Made by a program: the position numbers and the translations under genes. From NCBI RefSeq assembly GCF_010093535.1, contig NW_022985183.1, positions 918,051-982,050 on the forward strand: a DNA stretch of 64,000 bases. The letters run 5' to 3'. The DNA is from Lindgomyces ingoldianus (lineage: Eukaryota > Ascomycota > Dothideomycetes > Pleosporales > Lindgomycetaceae). Shown piece after piece: positions 11,424 through 22,300 of this stretch. The number at the start of each line of letters is the position of its first letter. Within the stretch, counting starts at the first letter, position 1. A model generated the notes under the pieces. The model had not been told where the DNA came from, searched no databases, and saw only the letters and a list, made by a program, of their open reading frames with translations.

Positions 11424-12231
11424 ATGGGTCCCCCGACCTGGTCACGAAAGAAGAAGGCTCCAACGCTACGAGCTAATGCTTGGGAGCCTTACAAAGCTCG
11501 AATCATCGAGCTCAATATTACGCAAAAGCTTCCGCTAAGGAACGTTAAGGAGATCATAAAGGAAGAGTTTGGCTCTACTGCTGCGTAGGTCCCCTAGGTA
11601 TTGTGAGGCGTGTTTCTAATGTACTTACATAACCGTAGGGTACGACAATATCGTTCACGCACCACTCAGTGGAGGAAGGACAAAAATATCAAGCCAGAGG
11701 AAATGAGAGCAATCGCCAGAAAACAACAACGGAGGAAACTTGTTGAGGTTATAAACGTGAGCAGGAGTTTAAGGTTAGGGGATGTATAGTAGAACGACAG
11801 AAGATTGACAGGTGGATGAAACGTAACAACGTGACTGACAGCTCCTTGTATGCTCCAAGCCCAGCAGCATGTAAGTCAGAATTCTTATTATCTACTTTCA
11901 ACGCTTATATACTACAGCTACGCCCTCTACCGTTGAATGCCGAACTATCTCTGAACATGATTCTCCCGTTCCAAGTCCCGCATATTCGCCAACAGCTCCA
12001 ATCATGTCACCAGGACATATCACAATAGAGTCCTGGAGCTCGCAAATGCTATCACCTGCACTTTCAGTAGCAAGCGTTGTTCGGCCTCAAAATAGCGCAT
12101 TTGCTGGTCAAAGTCCAGCTCCTATCTATCAATCACTTCCGGGCTTCACTCCGGGCTTCCTTCGACAGTCTCTTCCTATTCAAGGAGGTCTTGAAGACAC
12201 ATTGGATCTTCCCGCAGCTCCTCTACAATAG
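11424..12231 (+). pseudogene. Clr5-domain protein, three exons, one frameshift
   Basis: Exon 1 (11424-11584) encodes a Clr5-domain start: A-W-E-P-Y-K-x-R-I then L-P-L-R-N-V and E-E-F-G-S-T. A 54-bp intron (GT at 11585, AG at 11637-11638, CTTAC branch-like site) joins it in frame to exon 2 (11639-11870), which completes the domain with V-R-Q-Y-R, Q-W-R-K-D-K-N-I and E-M. A second intron (11871-11917, GTAAGT...CAG) leads to exon 3 (11918-12231), rich in Ser and Pro and ending at TAG. Near 11750-11758 exon 2 needs one extra base: the frame shifts there, and total exon length is 707, one short of a multiple of three. With that base the protein would be about 235 residues. Clr5 domains occur in many fungal proteins, named after a fission-yeast silencing factor. 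The start is the first in-frame ATG before the domain; an upstream exon is possible. The shift may be a true loss of function or a sequencing error. Confidence 0.7.
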
Positions 12232-12292
12232 CAGATTATTTTCGTAGAATTATAGTAATATTCGTCGTGCGCATGAGCTTTCTAGTTGCTAA

Positions 12293-12352
12293 AAGTCAAA
12301 GTACCCCTCATTTGTCTCTCCACATGGTGCGTCTCGCTACGCAAGGATGGAC
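12293..12352 (+). repeat. Short dispersed repeat Y, copy 3 (divergent)
   Basis: Shares AAGTCAAAGTACC and then about 70% of the following ~50 bases with 8472-8534. It lies between the Clr5 gene and the NLR fragment, so repeat Y copies bracket the gene-bearing part of this island. Confidence 0.5.
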
Positions 12353-12540
12353 ATTACATGGGCAATCAGCGGCAGGCTCAGCGGGCACACGGCAGCGAGA
12401 GAGACGTCCACGGCGGGGGGCCGAGGGGCGGCCGTGGACATTCGCAGATGTCCCTGGGGCGCGATTGGGCGATGAGCGAGGCAGCGACTCAGCGGGCGGT
12501 CAGCGAGGTCTCGGACACCACTTCACCCAGCCGCTAGGAT

Positions 12541-13087
12541 GCTAAGCCTGGAGTCACGCTGAGTCTTGAGCTCAAAGAAACTGCCGCGCAAGTATCCTGC
12601 GCCGTTGATGCGTATATCAACTATTGCCTTTTGGAATCACCAGAAATTAAACATGACCAACTCCTCCAAGATTCAGTCCGGGAGAAAATGTAACAAAAGG
12701 CTAATGACACTTTTCTCTGGGTATCCCTTGTCGTACAAGAGCTGAAGAAGGTGCTAAAAGAGATGGTAGCCTGGGAGGCGCTGCAGATCCTCGACGAAGT
12801 CCCAACAGAACTGAAGGGCGTGTATTGTCGGATGATACAACAAATCAAACGGTTGCAGCGCCAATATCCGGAACTATGCCGACAGGTTCTCTCCACTGTT
12901 CTCGCTGCATATCGTCCACTCAATCTGCAGGAACTCCACGCCTTATCTGGCGGCAATTGTAAATATGTGTGGCTCGTTCCTCACAATACGAGAAGACAAT
13001 GTTTACATTACCCACCAGTCAGCTAGGGACTTTCTATCCGAGGAAGCACGACATGACCTAGTTCTGTGCGGGATTGTAAAGACTTAA
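12541..13087 (+). pseudogene. NACHT-type NLR (STAND NTPase) fragment
   Basis: In one frame from 12541 the translation follows the part of fungal NACHT/NLR proteins just after the nucleotide-binding core: F-L-W-V-S-L-V-V-Q-E-L-K-K (about 12711-12749), then L-D-E-V-P-T-E-L-K, Y-R-x-M-I-Q-Q-I and the winged-helix-like A-A-Y-R-P-L-N-L-Q-E-L. A TAA at 12691-12693 interrupts it. Near 12953 the frame shifts, and the continuation C-G-S-F-L-T-I-R-E-D-N-V-Y-I-T-H-Q-S-A-R-D-F-L is read in another frame to about 13087; a few residues normally present between L-S-G and the next strand are missing, consistent with a small deletion. P-loop and Walker B motifs and any WD40 or ankyrin repeats are absent. The fragment ends where AT-rich DNA begins. 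Full-length relatives act in allorecognition and programmed cell death; this piece cannot. Confidence 0.8.
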
Positions 13088-13501
13088 AAGTATTTTTTTA
13101 AATAAGTATAATACGTTAATACTTAATAGATTATATATATTTAAGCTTAAAATAAAAGGTTTTTTTAAGTTTTATTTTATATTTAAAAAACATCTAAGTT
13201 ATAATTATTTACATTTAAAAAAAATGTTTTAAATTTTTATTATTTTGTCTTTATTTCTTACACTTTAAAAATAAACCAATTGTTTATAAAATGTTTTAGT
13301 TAACTAAAATTATAATAGCTGCTAAAAGTTAAATTTTTGTTTAAAACCAAGTGTTTTACTAAGTTATATATAAGTAACTGTAGAGAACTAAGGTACTAAC
13401 ACAAAAGCAAGTTAGAGCGCACTAGAATTATATACTATCTTAGGTATATTTTTAGAAACCTTTTAGAGCTAATCTATATTAAGTTTAACTATAAAATGTT
13501 A
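13088..13501. other. AT-rich mutated spacer
   Basis: Extreme TpA enrichment begins abruptly at about 13083, with no coding signal. It ends at the TA dinucleotide that is the left target site of the following DNA transposon. Confidence 0.7.
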
Positions 13502-14125
13502 ACGTACCTAACAGGCTGGCCGGCCACACGGGTTGGCCGGCCACTTTTGCTAAGCCCCTACTAAAACCACTCTATTCTAGCGCAAAACAGCCTACTTTAG
13601 CCCTATATAAAGTAATATAACATAAGATATTATTTAAAGTCTACTTTTACTACTTTTTTATATATATATAAGTTATGCCTAGTTTAATTACACTACTTAT
13701 ATTACCTATAACTTAGCTTATTTTTTTTAGCGCGCACTTATGTTTTTAGCTTTTTTTTATTACTACGCGCTTTAAACTTCTTTAAAGTAGTTAGATAAGC
13801 TTTATTTTTAACTATTAAAGTTTTTTTTACTTAAATTTACTTCTTTTTATGTAATTTATATTATGTAGTAGCTTTATTTACTGCTTAAAGCTTTATAATC
13901 TTCTTTTACACTAACACTAGCTTATGTGTAATAATTACTGCCCTTTTTAAGACTTTTTTAAAGGCCTTTACTATAAACATTAGTAAACTATTTATATACT
14001 TTTAAATTTTTACTTTTATAAGCATTAATTATAACCTAAATTTAAAAGTATTACTTAAGGTTTATAACTACTAAAGCTTATTATTAAGAAGTAGTAGTAG
14101 TAATAAAGTATATAACTAGATATTA

Positions 14126-15991
14126 ACGTACTTTATAGGCGAGTTGCTTACACACCTAAGTTGCTTACTTTTGCTAAGACCCTACTACACTACTCTTTTT
14201 ACACTAATGCATTTCTAACAACACTACTTAAATGTGTTAAAGGAATATTAAATGCAGCTTATACTTTAGGCTTTTAAATAAAACATAACACTTTTTAAGT
14301 AACATGCTATAGCTATCTACAAAGTTTTTTAAAAGATAATAAGTAACTAACACACTAAATAACTTTTTTAAGCTAATTATATAGCTAACTTATAAAAGCT
14401 AGATAATAATAAAAAGTAGGTAATTATTTAGTATATACTTAAGCTAGATGTGTAAAAATTTCCCCTCTAGCTAGCAGCTATAGCTAATATAGCTAATTTT
14501 TTACACGCTAAGCATAATATAGGCTATATTAGCATAAACTAGCTTAATATGTTTATTAAGTGTTACCTAAAGCTTAAAGTAAAGTTTAAGTGTAAGTATA
14601 ACTATAAAAAAGCTTTTTATAAAGATTTTATAGTAATTTAAGGCTAGTTTAACTTTATAAAGAATATTAAAGCTAAGTATAGTATTTAAAATAACAACAT
14701 ATACAACTTTAATAAGATAAAGTTTATAATAGGCTAAATATCTACTAAAGCAGTTATTATAAGTTTAAAGAGATAAGAATAGCTAAAAGTAGTCTAGCTA
14801 GGTAACTAAGAGTAGATAACAGCTATCTAAAGCATTAATGCTAAAAAGTAGGCTATTTTGCTTTTTATTATTTTTTAAAGTAGTAACTACTTTTTAAGCT
14901 AGTATAAAAAAGAAAATTTACTCTAAGATTAAGTTATTATAATCTCTAAGCATAGCTAGACTACTAATTAGCTTAGTCTAGACTAGTTAAAGCACTTTAA
15001 CGCGCATATAAAAAAGTGTACTATTAGTAGCTACTGTCTGCTAGTTATTAATAGCTATAAAAGCTATAACTTACTTTATTTTTAGTAATACTATAAAAAT
15101 AATAAAATTATTACTATTTATATGCTTTTTTACTTATTACACCTTTTATAGCTACTTAATGTAGGTTGTTTTACTTCTTTAAAAAAAGTATATAAGCGCT
15201 AAGCTAAAAACTTTATACATAACTAAATTACTTATATTATAAAAATAAAGTTTTTACTATGCTTTAAAGTAGCTTATAATGCTATAATTACTTTTAGTAA
15301 TATTTAAGAAGAGTTTTAAAGCGCTAAATTAGTTTCTTTTAACCTATAATAAGTTATAATAGGCCTTAATGTAAAATTATGCACTTTATTACTACTACTA
15401 CTTATATATAATAAGCCTTAGTAGTTATAAACTCTAAGTAATACTTTAAAACTTAGGTTATAATTAATGCTTATAAAAATAAAAATTTAGAAGTATATAA
15501 ATAGTTTACTAACTTTTATAGTTAAAGTGTTTAAGAAGGTCTTAAAGAAGGTAGTAATAATTACATATAAGCTAGTGTTAGTGTAATAGGAAATTACTAA
15601 GCTTTAAGCAGCTAATAAAGCTGCTATATAACATAAATTACATAAAATAAAGTAAAGTAAAGTAAAAAGAACTTTAATAATTTAAAAAGGCCTACGCTTA
15701 ACAGCTTTAAAGAAGTTTAAAGCGCACAGTAATAAAAAAAAGGTAAAGAAGTAAGTGTAAGCTAAAGTAGGTAAGCTATCTTAAAAGCGCTGCAGATAGT
15801 GCAATTAGACTAGGCATAACACGCAAATGTGTAAGTAAGAAGCAGAAGTAGTATCTAAATAATATTCTAGGCTGTACTGTACTATATAGTGCTAGAGTGG
15901 GTTGTTATAGGCTATAATAGAGTTTATTAGGGTGGGGTCTTAGCAAAAGTAAGCGACTCAGGTGTGTGAGCAACTCGCCTATAAAGTACGT
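14126..15991 (+). mobile_element. Fot1/pogo-type DNA transposon, subfamily b, nested
   Basis: 1866 bp, with ends ACGTACTTTATAGGCGAG and the complement, flanked by TA (14124-14125, 15992-15993). It sits inside the outer Fot1-like element: sequence on both sides of it matches one continuous stretch of the intact copy at 60745-62610 (around 61325-61375). It has the same length and end type as that copy, but opposite orientation to both. Confidence 0.95.
14460..15400 (+). pseudogene. Fot1-like DDD transposase remnant
   Basis: A single frame, read through stops, matches the DDE_1 superfamily core. I-Y-N-F-N-K-I-K-F (14699-14725) stands where the family has I-Y-N-F-D-E-T-G-F. V-I-N-S-Y-K-S-Y-N (about 15044-15070) stands for V-x-D-G-H-x-S-H. 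H-L-L-stop-L-L-N-V-G-C-F (about 15140-15172) stands for H-L-L-Q-P-L-D-V-G-C-F. The three catalytic Asp codons are all AAT: 14711-14713, 15050-15052, 15158-15160, each in the same frame. Gly to Ser, His to Tyr, Pro to Leu and Gln to stop changes are all C-to-T or G-to-A, and no frameshift is needed between the three motifs. The N-terminal HTH region is too decayed to place. Inactive. Confidence 0.88.
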
Positions 15992-17231
15992 TAAGGGCTA
16001 TTTTAACTTATTTTAGGTTAAATAAGACTAAACTAGCGCTTTAAAACTCTTCTTAGATATTACTAAAAGTAATTACTACATTATAAGTGTGTATAAAGCA
16101 TAGTAAGAACTTAAGTTTTATAATATAAGTAATTTAGTTATATATAAGATCTTTAGCTTAGCACTTATATACTTTTTTTAAAAAGGTAAAATAACCTACA
16201 TTAAAAGGCTATAAAAAGTGTAATAAGTATAAAAGTATATAAATAGTAATAATTTTATTTTTTTTATAGTACTACTAAAAATTAAGTAAGTTATAGCTTT
16301 TATAGCTATTAATAATAAAAAGCTAATAAGTGCTTATAACTTTTTTTTTATATACTTATTAAAGTGCTTTAACTACTATAGCCTAAGCTTATTTATTGTC
16401 TAGCTGTTTTTAAAGACTATAATAACTTAGTTCTAAAGCAGATTTTTTTTATACTAAGTAAAAAAGTAATAGCAGCCTTTAAAAATAATAAAAAGTAAAA
16501 TAGCTTACTTTATTATATTAATGCTTTAAATAACTATTATTTACTTTTTATTATTTTACTATATTACTTTTAGCTGTCTTTATCTTTTTAAAGCTATAAT
16601 AACTACCTTAGTTAATATTTAGCTTATTATAAAGCTTAATTTATAAAAGTTATACATGTTTTTATCTTAGATACTATACTTAGCTTTTATGTTAGCTACT
16701 AAGTAAAACTAGCCTTAGATAACCTTTAAATTCTTATAAAGTGCTTTTTTATAATTATACTTATAATTAAACTTTATTATAAACTTAGAGCAGTGCTTAA
16801 CTTACATACTAGGCTAGTTTAAGCTAACCTAGCCTAGATTACACTTTATGTGTAAGAAATTAGCTATATTAGCTATAGCTATAAGCTTAAAAAGAAATCT
16901 ATGTGTAATAAGCTTAAGTATATACATAATAACTACTTTTTTTTAAGCTTAGTTAGATTCTTTAATTTAAGCTAGCATTCTACTTTTAAAGGCTGTCTAG
17001 CGCGTTAATTACTTAGTGTTATGTAAAAGACATTATAAATAGCTATAGTATGTTATAAAAAAAGTTTTAAGTTTTATTTAAACACTTAAAAAGTAAGCTA
17101 TATTTAACATTCTTTAGAAGATTTAATCTAGTGTTGTTATTAAAGCATTATGTAGATAGGTAGAGTGTGGTAGGGGCTTAGTAAAAGTGGCTGGCCAACC
17201 TGTGTAGCCGGCTAACCTGTTAGGTACGTTA

Positions 17232-17985
17232 GGTGTAGTTAATAGTTTACTTTAAAATAGTTAAAGAAATTTTGTTATGTTATAAGGTATTAAGTAGGCT
17301 ACTATAGTTGTAAATACTATTATTTAAATATAAGTTTTTTACTATCTACGTAATTTTTAATTTTAAAAGAATATTTTATAAAGTAACTTTAAAAAGGTTT
17401 AAAAGTGCTTTAAAGGTGTTTTACTATTAGAGTAGTAAAAGCAATTTCAAAGTTAGTAAAAGTTAATTAAAATTAGTAGTTTTTAATTTAGTTAACTACT
17501 TAATTTATACTTATAATTAAGTAATTTAGTTTTTAAAAGCTATGTTACTATAGGTTAACTTTAAATCTTATTAGTCTTTAGCTTTAAGTTCTATAAAAAA
17601 AAGTTTAGCTATTATAGTAAGTACTTATTTAGCTTTAGTAGTAAACATCTTACTTTAGCTATAGCTAAAGTGTGTTATAAACTTTACACTAAAATTTAAA
17701 AGTAGTTAAAAGTTAAACATTAGTAATTATATTTAATTTTAATAAGTTATTAACTAGTAGTTTTTATATTTTTACTTTAGCATACTTTTTATAACTCTTT
17801 TAAAAGTAATTTTTATTATAAAAAATAAAAAGCTTTAAACTTAAAATCTTTAGTTAATAAAAAGTTTTTTAAGTTTTATTTACATAACTAAATAATATAA
17901 TATAATAGTATTTATATAGTATAACTTACACTAAATTAAATATATAATTAATATAACATTATTAAAAGTATTACTAGTAAAAGTA
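17232..17985. other. AT-rich mutated spacer
   Basis: No gene or repeat end recognised; RIP-like composition throughout. Confidence 0.6.
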
Positions 17986-18021
17986 GGGTTTTTAATATAA
18001 TGTAGGTTTAAATATAGTGTA
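17986..18021 (+). repeat. R1 inverted-repeat element, outer piece of left arm
   Basis: A heavily mutated counterpart of 25308-25345 (reverse complement) and of about 63628-63662. The arm is interrupted after 18021 by gypsy element D and resumes at 24602. Confidence 0.5.
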
Positions 18022-18296
18022 TGTGACAGTCCTACGCAGAGAGCTCTGTCGCGCGTCACATGACGAGCTGCCCGTGCAGCTAATCAGGATATAGGGGGTG
18101 CGGCTAGCGCAACGCTATTAGTTTACTTAGCGCTAGCGTCCTTACTAGCGCCTTAGCGCTGCAAGCACTTCTTCTGTAGAGCTGCTTTTAAAGCTCCCTT
18201 TTTTCTCTCTATCTTAGTGTAGCTAAAATAGAGCTAACCTACTCTACCTTACTTTCTTAGCTTTATATAGTAGTAAAGACAGTGCTTATTATTATA
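18022..18296 (+). repeat. 5' LTR of gypsy element D
   Basis: 275 bp. The outer start keeps CpA/TpG sites (for example GCGTCACATGACGAG) that are TpA in the 3' LTR, while the inner end is strongly converted. Confidence 0.94.
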
Positions 18297-19399
18297 TTAC
18301 ACTAAGATTATTTTATTTAGCTAGAGAACAGCAACATAATATTTAAGTCTACTATGTAGTTAGCTTTAAGAGCTTAATTTGCTAACTAACTCTTACTTAG
18401 ACAGATCTGCTAGTATAACTAGGCTAAGCCTTAGTTTGTTAATAATAGCTATCTACTTTAAAGCCCTAGTTAGGCTAGGCAACTATAAAAGTAACACTAA
18501 GTAATAATTAAATTATTACACTTTATTAAAAAGCTTTAAGCTAGAAGTGCTGCTGCTCTAGTTTAAATTAACTGTAGAGAGGGGCCTACTATACTAACTA
18601 CCACTGCAACAACACAAAGAGAGCCGCAGGCTCTGTACAAACCTACGTACAAACCTACTACTAATTAACTATTAGCCCTACTGTCACTAGACCTGGGGCT
18701 TACACTACACTATACCTCTGCAGACTGCTAGACCCTAGAGTAGAGGGAAGGAGCTAAGAGCACTAGAATAAAGAAGCTGTTAAGAATTAAAATATATATT
18801 AATCTTACTACCTAGCCTACTAGCAACGCCTATATGCCTAAACTAAGGACGCTGCTATGCTAGGCCTAGTTCTACACTAACAATGTGTTTAAAAAGGACT
18901 ACACTATTAAGACTGCGCGCGTGCGCGCTTAGTAAGCTAGGAAAGCACTATTGCTCTAGACAGAGGCTATTACTTAGAGTACTACTAATTATAATTTAAT
19001 TAGCCTTTGCCTAGACCTACTAAACCTTATAGCTGTAGATTATGTAGTTATAGTAAATAAGCTACTATAGTAGTTATTAAAAGTGTAAGCTTATTAAAAC
19101 TACACTAATACTTTTACTAAAGCAGTTAACATAGTAAAAGCTAAGTAAGTAAAAGTTAGTAAAAAGCTATAAAAGCTTTAAAGCTTACTAAATAAAACTT
19201 TTAAATACTTAGCTAATTATAAAAATAAAGTTAAAAGACTTAAAGCTACTACTATACTAGTATGTAATTAATTATTTTTTTTAGACAAAGCTTATTAAGC
19301 GCTAAAAGGCACACTTACGCTAACTATACTAAGAAAGCAACTATAATTTAACTTAACTATGCTAAGAACACTTAACCTCTTTTATATTAGTACTATAAG

Positions 19400-22300
19400 C
19401 TAGAGAGCTAGGCTAAAACTGTTAGCTAAAGTAGAAAATCTGCCTAAGTTTATAAGTAAAAATAATGTTAAATTTAATTACTAGAAAAACTTTTTAATAA
19501 GTAAGCTACTTTATAACATAAACTACTTTATACTTATAAATAGTAACTTTATAAAAAAGAAAAACACTTAAGTACACTATGCTAAAAGTAAAGTAAGTAG
19601 TTAAGTGCTAGGTTAACTAGTTCCCTACTTTAAAGCTTAAAAGTAGTAAAGTAAGCTAGTAATAACTAAGAATATTATAAGCTTTTTAAAAAAAAGCTTT
19701 AAAAATACTAACTAGTAAATAAAAGCTAAGACTAAGCTTTACTAGCTTAAAATAAAGCTATTTTAGAATTTTAAAGACTTTAAGGCTTAGTTTACATGCC
19801 TTATAAATAAAGCTAAGCTGCTGCTTAAGTAGTAAAAGGATAAGATTTATAACACTTTATTAAGTTAGCTTTAAGTACATATAAAGACTTACTATAATAA
19901 CTTAATAGTTAGCTTTTTTAATTACATAAAGTAAGCTTACTAGATATCCTTCTTACTGTAGAGGTCTACTACAGAGTTAAGCGCGTAATATGTGTAGAGA
20001 GGTTAAGAGAAGCTTATGTGTTAAAATGTTCTTTAACCTACTACTACTACTGCCTTAATAACTCTAGTAACGCCCTAAGTGTAGGCAGCTTTAATAAAGG
20101 ATGCTATAACCTGCTACTTATACTATTAGCTAGAATATATAAGTTGCAACTAGCCTTACGCCTACGCTAAAAGTAAGGCTATAAAAGCAGTGTAAAAGCT
20201 AAACACTATAAGCTTTAGTAAGAATAGTAAATTAAAAGAAAACTTACTTTAAAAAAAGTTTTCTTTTTAAAGTTAATAAATAAAGCGCTAGCATAAAAGC
20301 TACATAAGCTGCTATTTAGTAGTAAGCCTTTTATGCTGCTTTACTGCGTCTCTGCTAGAAAGATTACTATATACTTAAATAGTCTTATTAACATAAAGGC
20401 TAGCAGCTATAATCTAATCTACTTATAATACCTGCAGACAATCTAGAAGCACTTATAGCCTAAGATGCTTAGTATTAAGTTTATTTTTATTATAGGATAT
20501 AATAATTAACTAAATAGATAAGTAGATAAGTACTTTTATATAAATCTAGTAATTAATAGCTACTAGCTGCCTACACTTTTTATCTTTTATAACACAGGCT
20601 GTTATAACTTAATTATAGGCTGTAAAGTTCTTAAAAAGGCTAGTGTCTAAATTAACTATAAAAAATAATTAATTTAGTAGCTAGATAATAATTAAATATA
20701 GGACTATAAGTGTAATATTATTATTTTTATGTGTAGCGTGTTTTTATAAATTAACTAATCTTATTAAGCAAACACTAACTAATAAGATAAGTTTATAAAA
20801 ATATTAAAAATTAATTAATACTAACTTTAATTAACTTAGAAGCATAATTAGTAGTAAAACTTAAAAAAAATAAAAAAGTAACTTAATTTTTAACTAATAC
20901 CTTCTAGTGCTAATTAAGCGCGCTAATATTAACTAGCTATATCTAGAAAAGCACTTACTAAGGTAGGGCTAAAAGTAAATGTAATTAACGCTACTATGTT
21001 TATGCTACATGTAAGGCGTAGAGATGTTGTAATTAGACATATTAGTGTCTATAAAGTTAATTAACTAATTAAGGACTACTAAGCACCTATAATAGTTAAT
21101 TCTAAGAATAAGCTCTAATAGCTAATGCTTAAGAAGTTACTATCCCCTGTGTACGCTAGAGCTATGCTAGCTTACTTCTTAAAAAGAGACTTAGACAAAC
21201 TGCTGCTACACTAACCTAGTGTTAACTATAATATTAAGCTAACAGCAAAGAACACCTTATTAAGTAGCCTACTATATAGCATGTCTCTAGAGTAGCTTAG
21301 GCTAGTTAAGGACTATCTAGACAACCACCTGCAACGCAGATTTATTATGCATAGTAACACTAGCTATGCTTTTCTAGTCTTGTTTGCTAAAAAGCTAAAA
21401 AAAAGGTAAAAGTTTTACATAAACTATTATAAGCTTAACATAATTATAAAAAAAAACACTTACTTAATACTTTTAATTTAAAAGACGCTTATATAGCTAA
21501 CTATAGCTAAAGTTTTTACTAAGCTTAATATATAACAAGTGTTTTATTATATCTAGCTTACTAAAAAGGTTAAGGACCTAACTACTTTCTAAACGCGCTA
21601 TAGCAACTATAAGTATTACATGCTGCTTTTTAGACTTTATAATAGCCTTATAACTTTTTAGTAATATATTAATTAGGTTTTACATAGCCTACTTAATAAC
21701 TTTTATATAGCTTACTTTAATAATATCTTAATCTACTTAGACAACCTTTTATAGCATAAGGCACATGTTGCTAAGGTTTTATATTATTTATAAAACACTA
21801 GCTTACAGATTAACCTTAAAAAAAGTAAATTTATAGTTACTAAAATAAAATTTCTAAGTTTTATTATTAGTATAAATAAAATCTATAAGAACTTTACTAA
21901 GGTAGCTGCTATTTAAGACTAGCCTATACTAACTTTAATTAAAAGCCTGCAGTTGTTCTTAGGGTTCTACAACTTCTACTGCGCCTTTTTTAAGAACTAT
22001 AGTTGCATTATATAGCTACTTATAAAGCTGCTTAAGTGTGGCGCCTAGCATTCTTTAAAAAAGCATAAGTTAGCTATGTTTAAGCACACTAAGAACTTTA
22101 TGCTGTTAAATAATATTTTTACACACTACTTACTAAATTATAAGACATGTATAAAGACTAATGTAAGCAACAGAGTTATTATAAAAGTACTATTACAGCT
22201 GTAGGATAGCAGCATCTAGCGCTCTATAGCGTTCTACTCTAAGACTATAAGCCTGCTATAAATAAACTATAATATATATAATAAAAAAATGCTTATAGTT

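Larger units (their letters stand above)
13502..17229 (-). mobile_element. Fot1/pogo-type DNA transposon, subfamily a (outer), split by a nested element
   Basis: Inverted ends ACGTACCTAACAGG... (left) and the complementary end finishing ...GTTAGGTACGT (right) are flanked by TA duplications (13500-13501, 17230-17231). The terminal repeats are about 60 bp. The left one contains the palindrome TGGCCGGCCA twice (13517-13526, 13534-13543). After removing the nested element 14126-15991 and its TA, the length is about 1860 bp. Transposase remnants read on the minus strand, including a ...I-I-N-S-Y-K-S-Y-N segment near 16310 where the family has D-G-H-x-S-H, so a catalytic Asp has become Asn. Heavily RIP-mutated and inactive. 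Confidence 0.93.
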
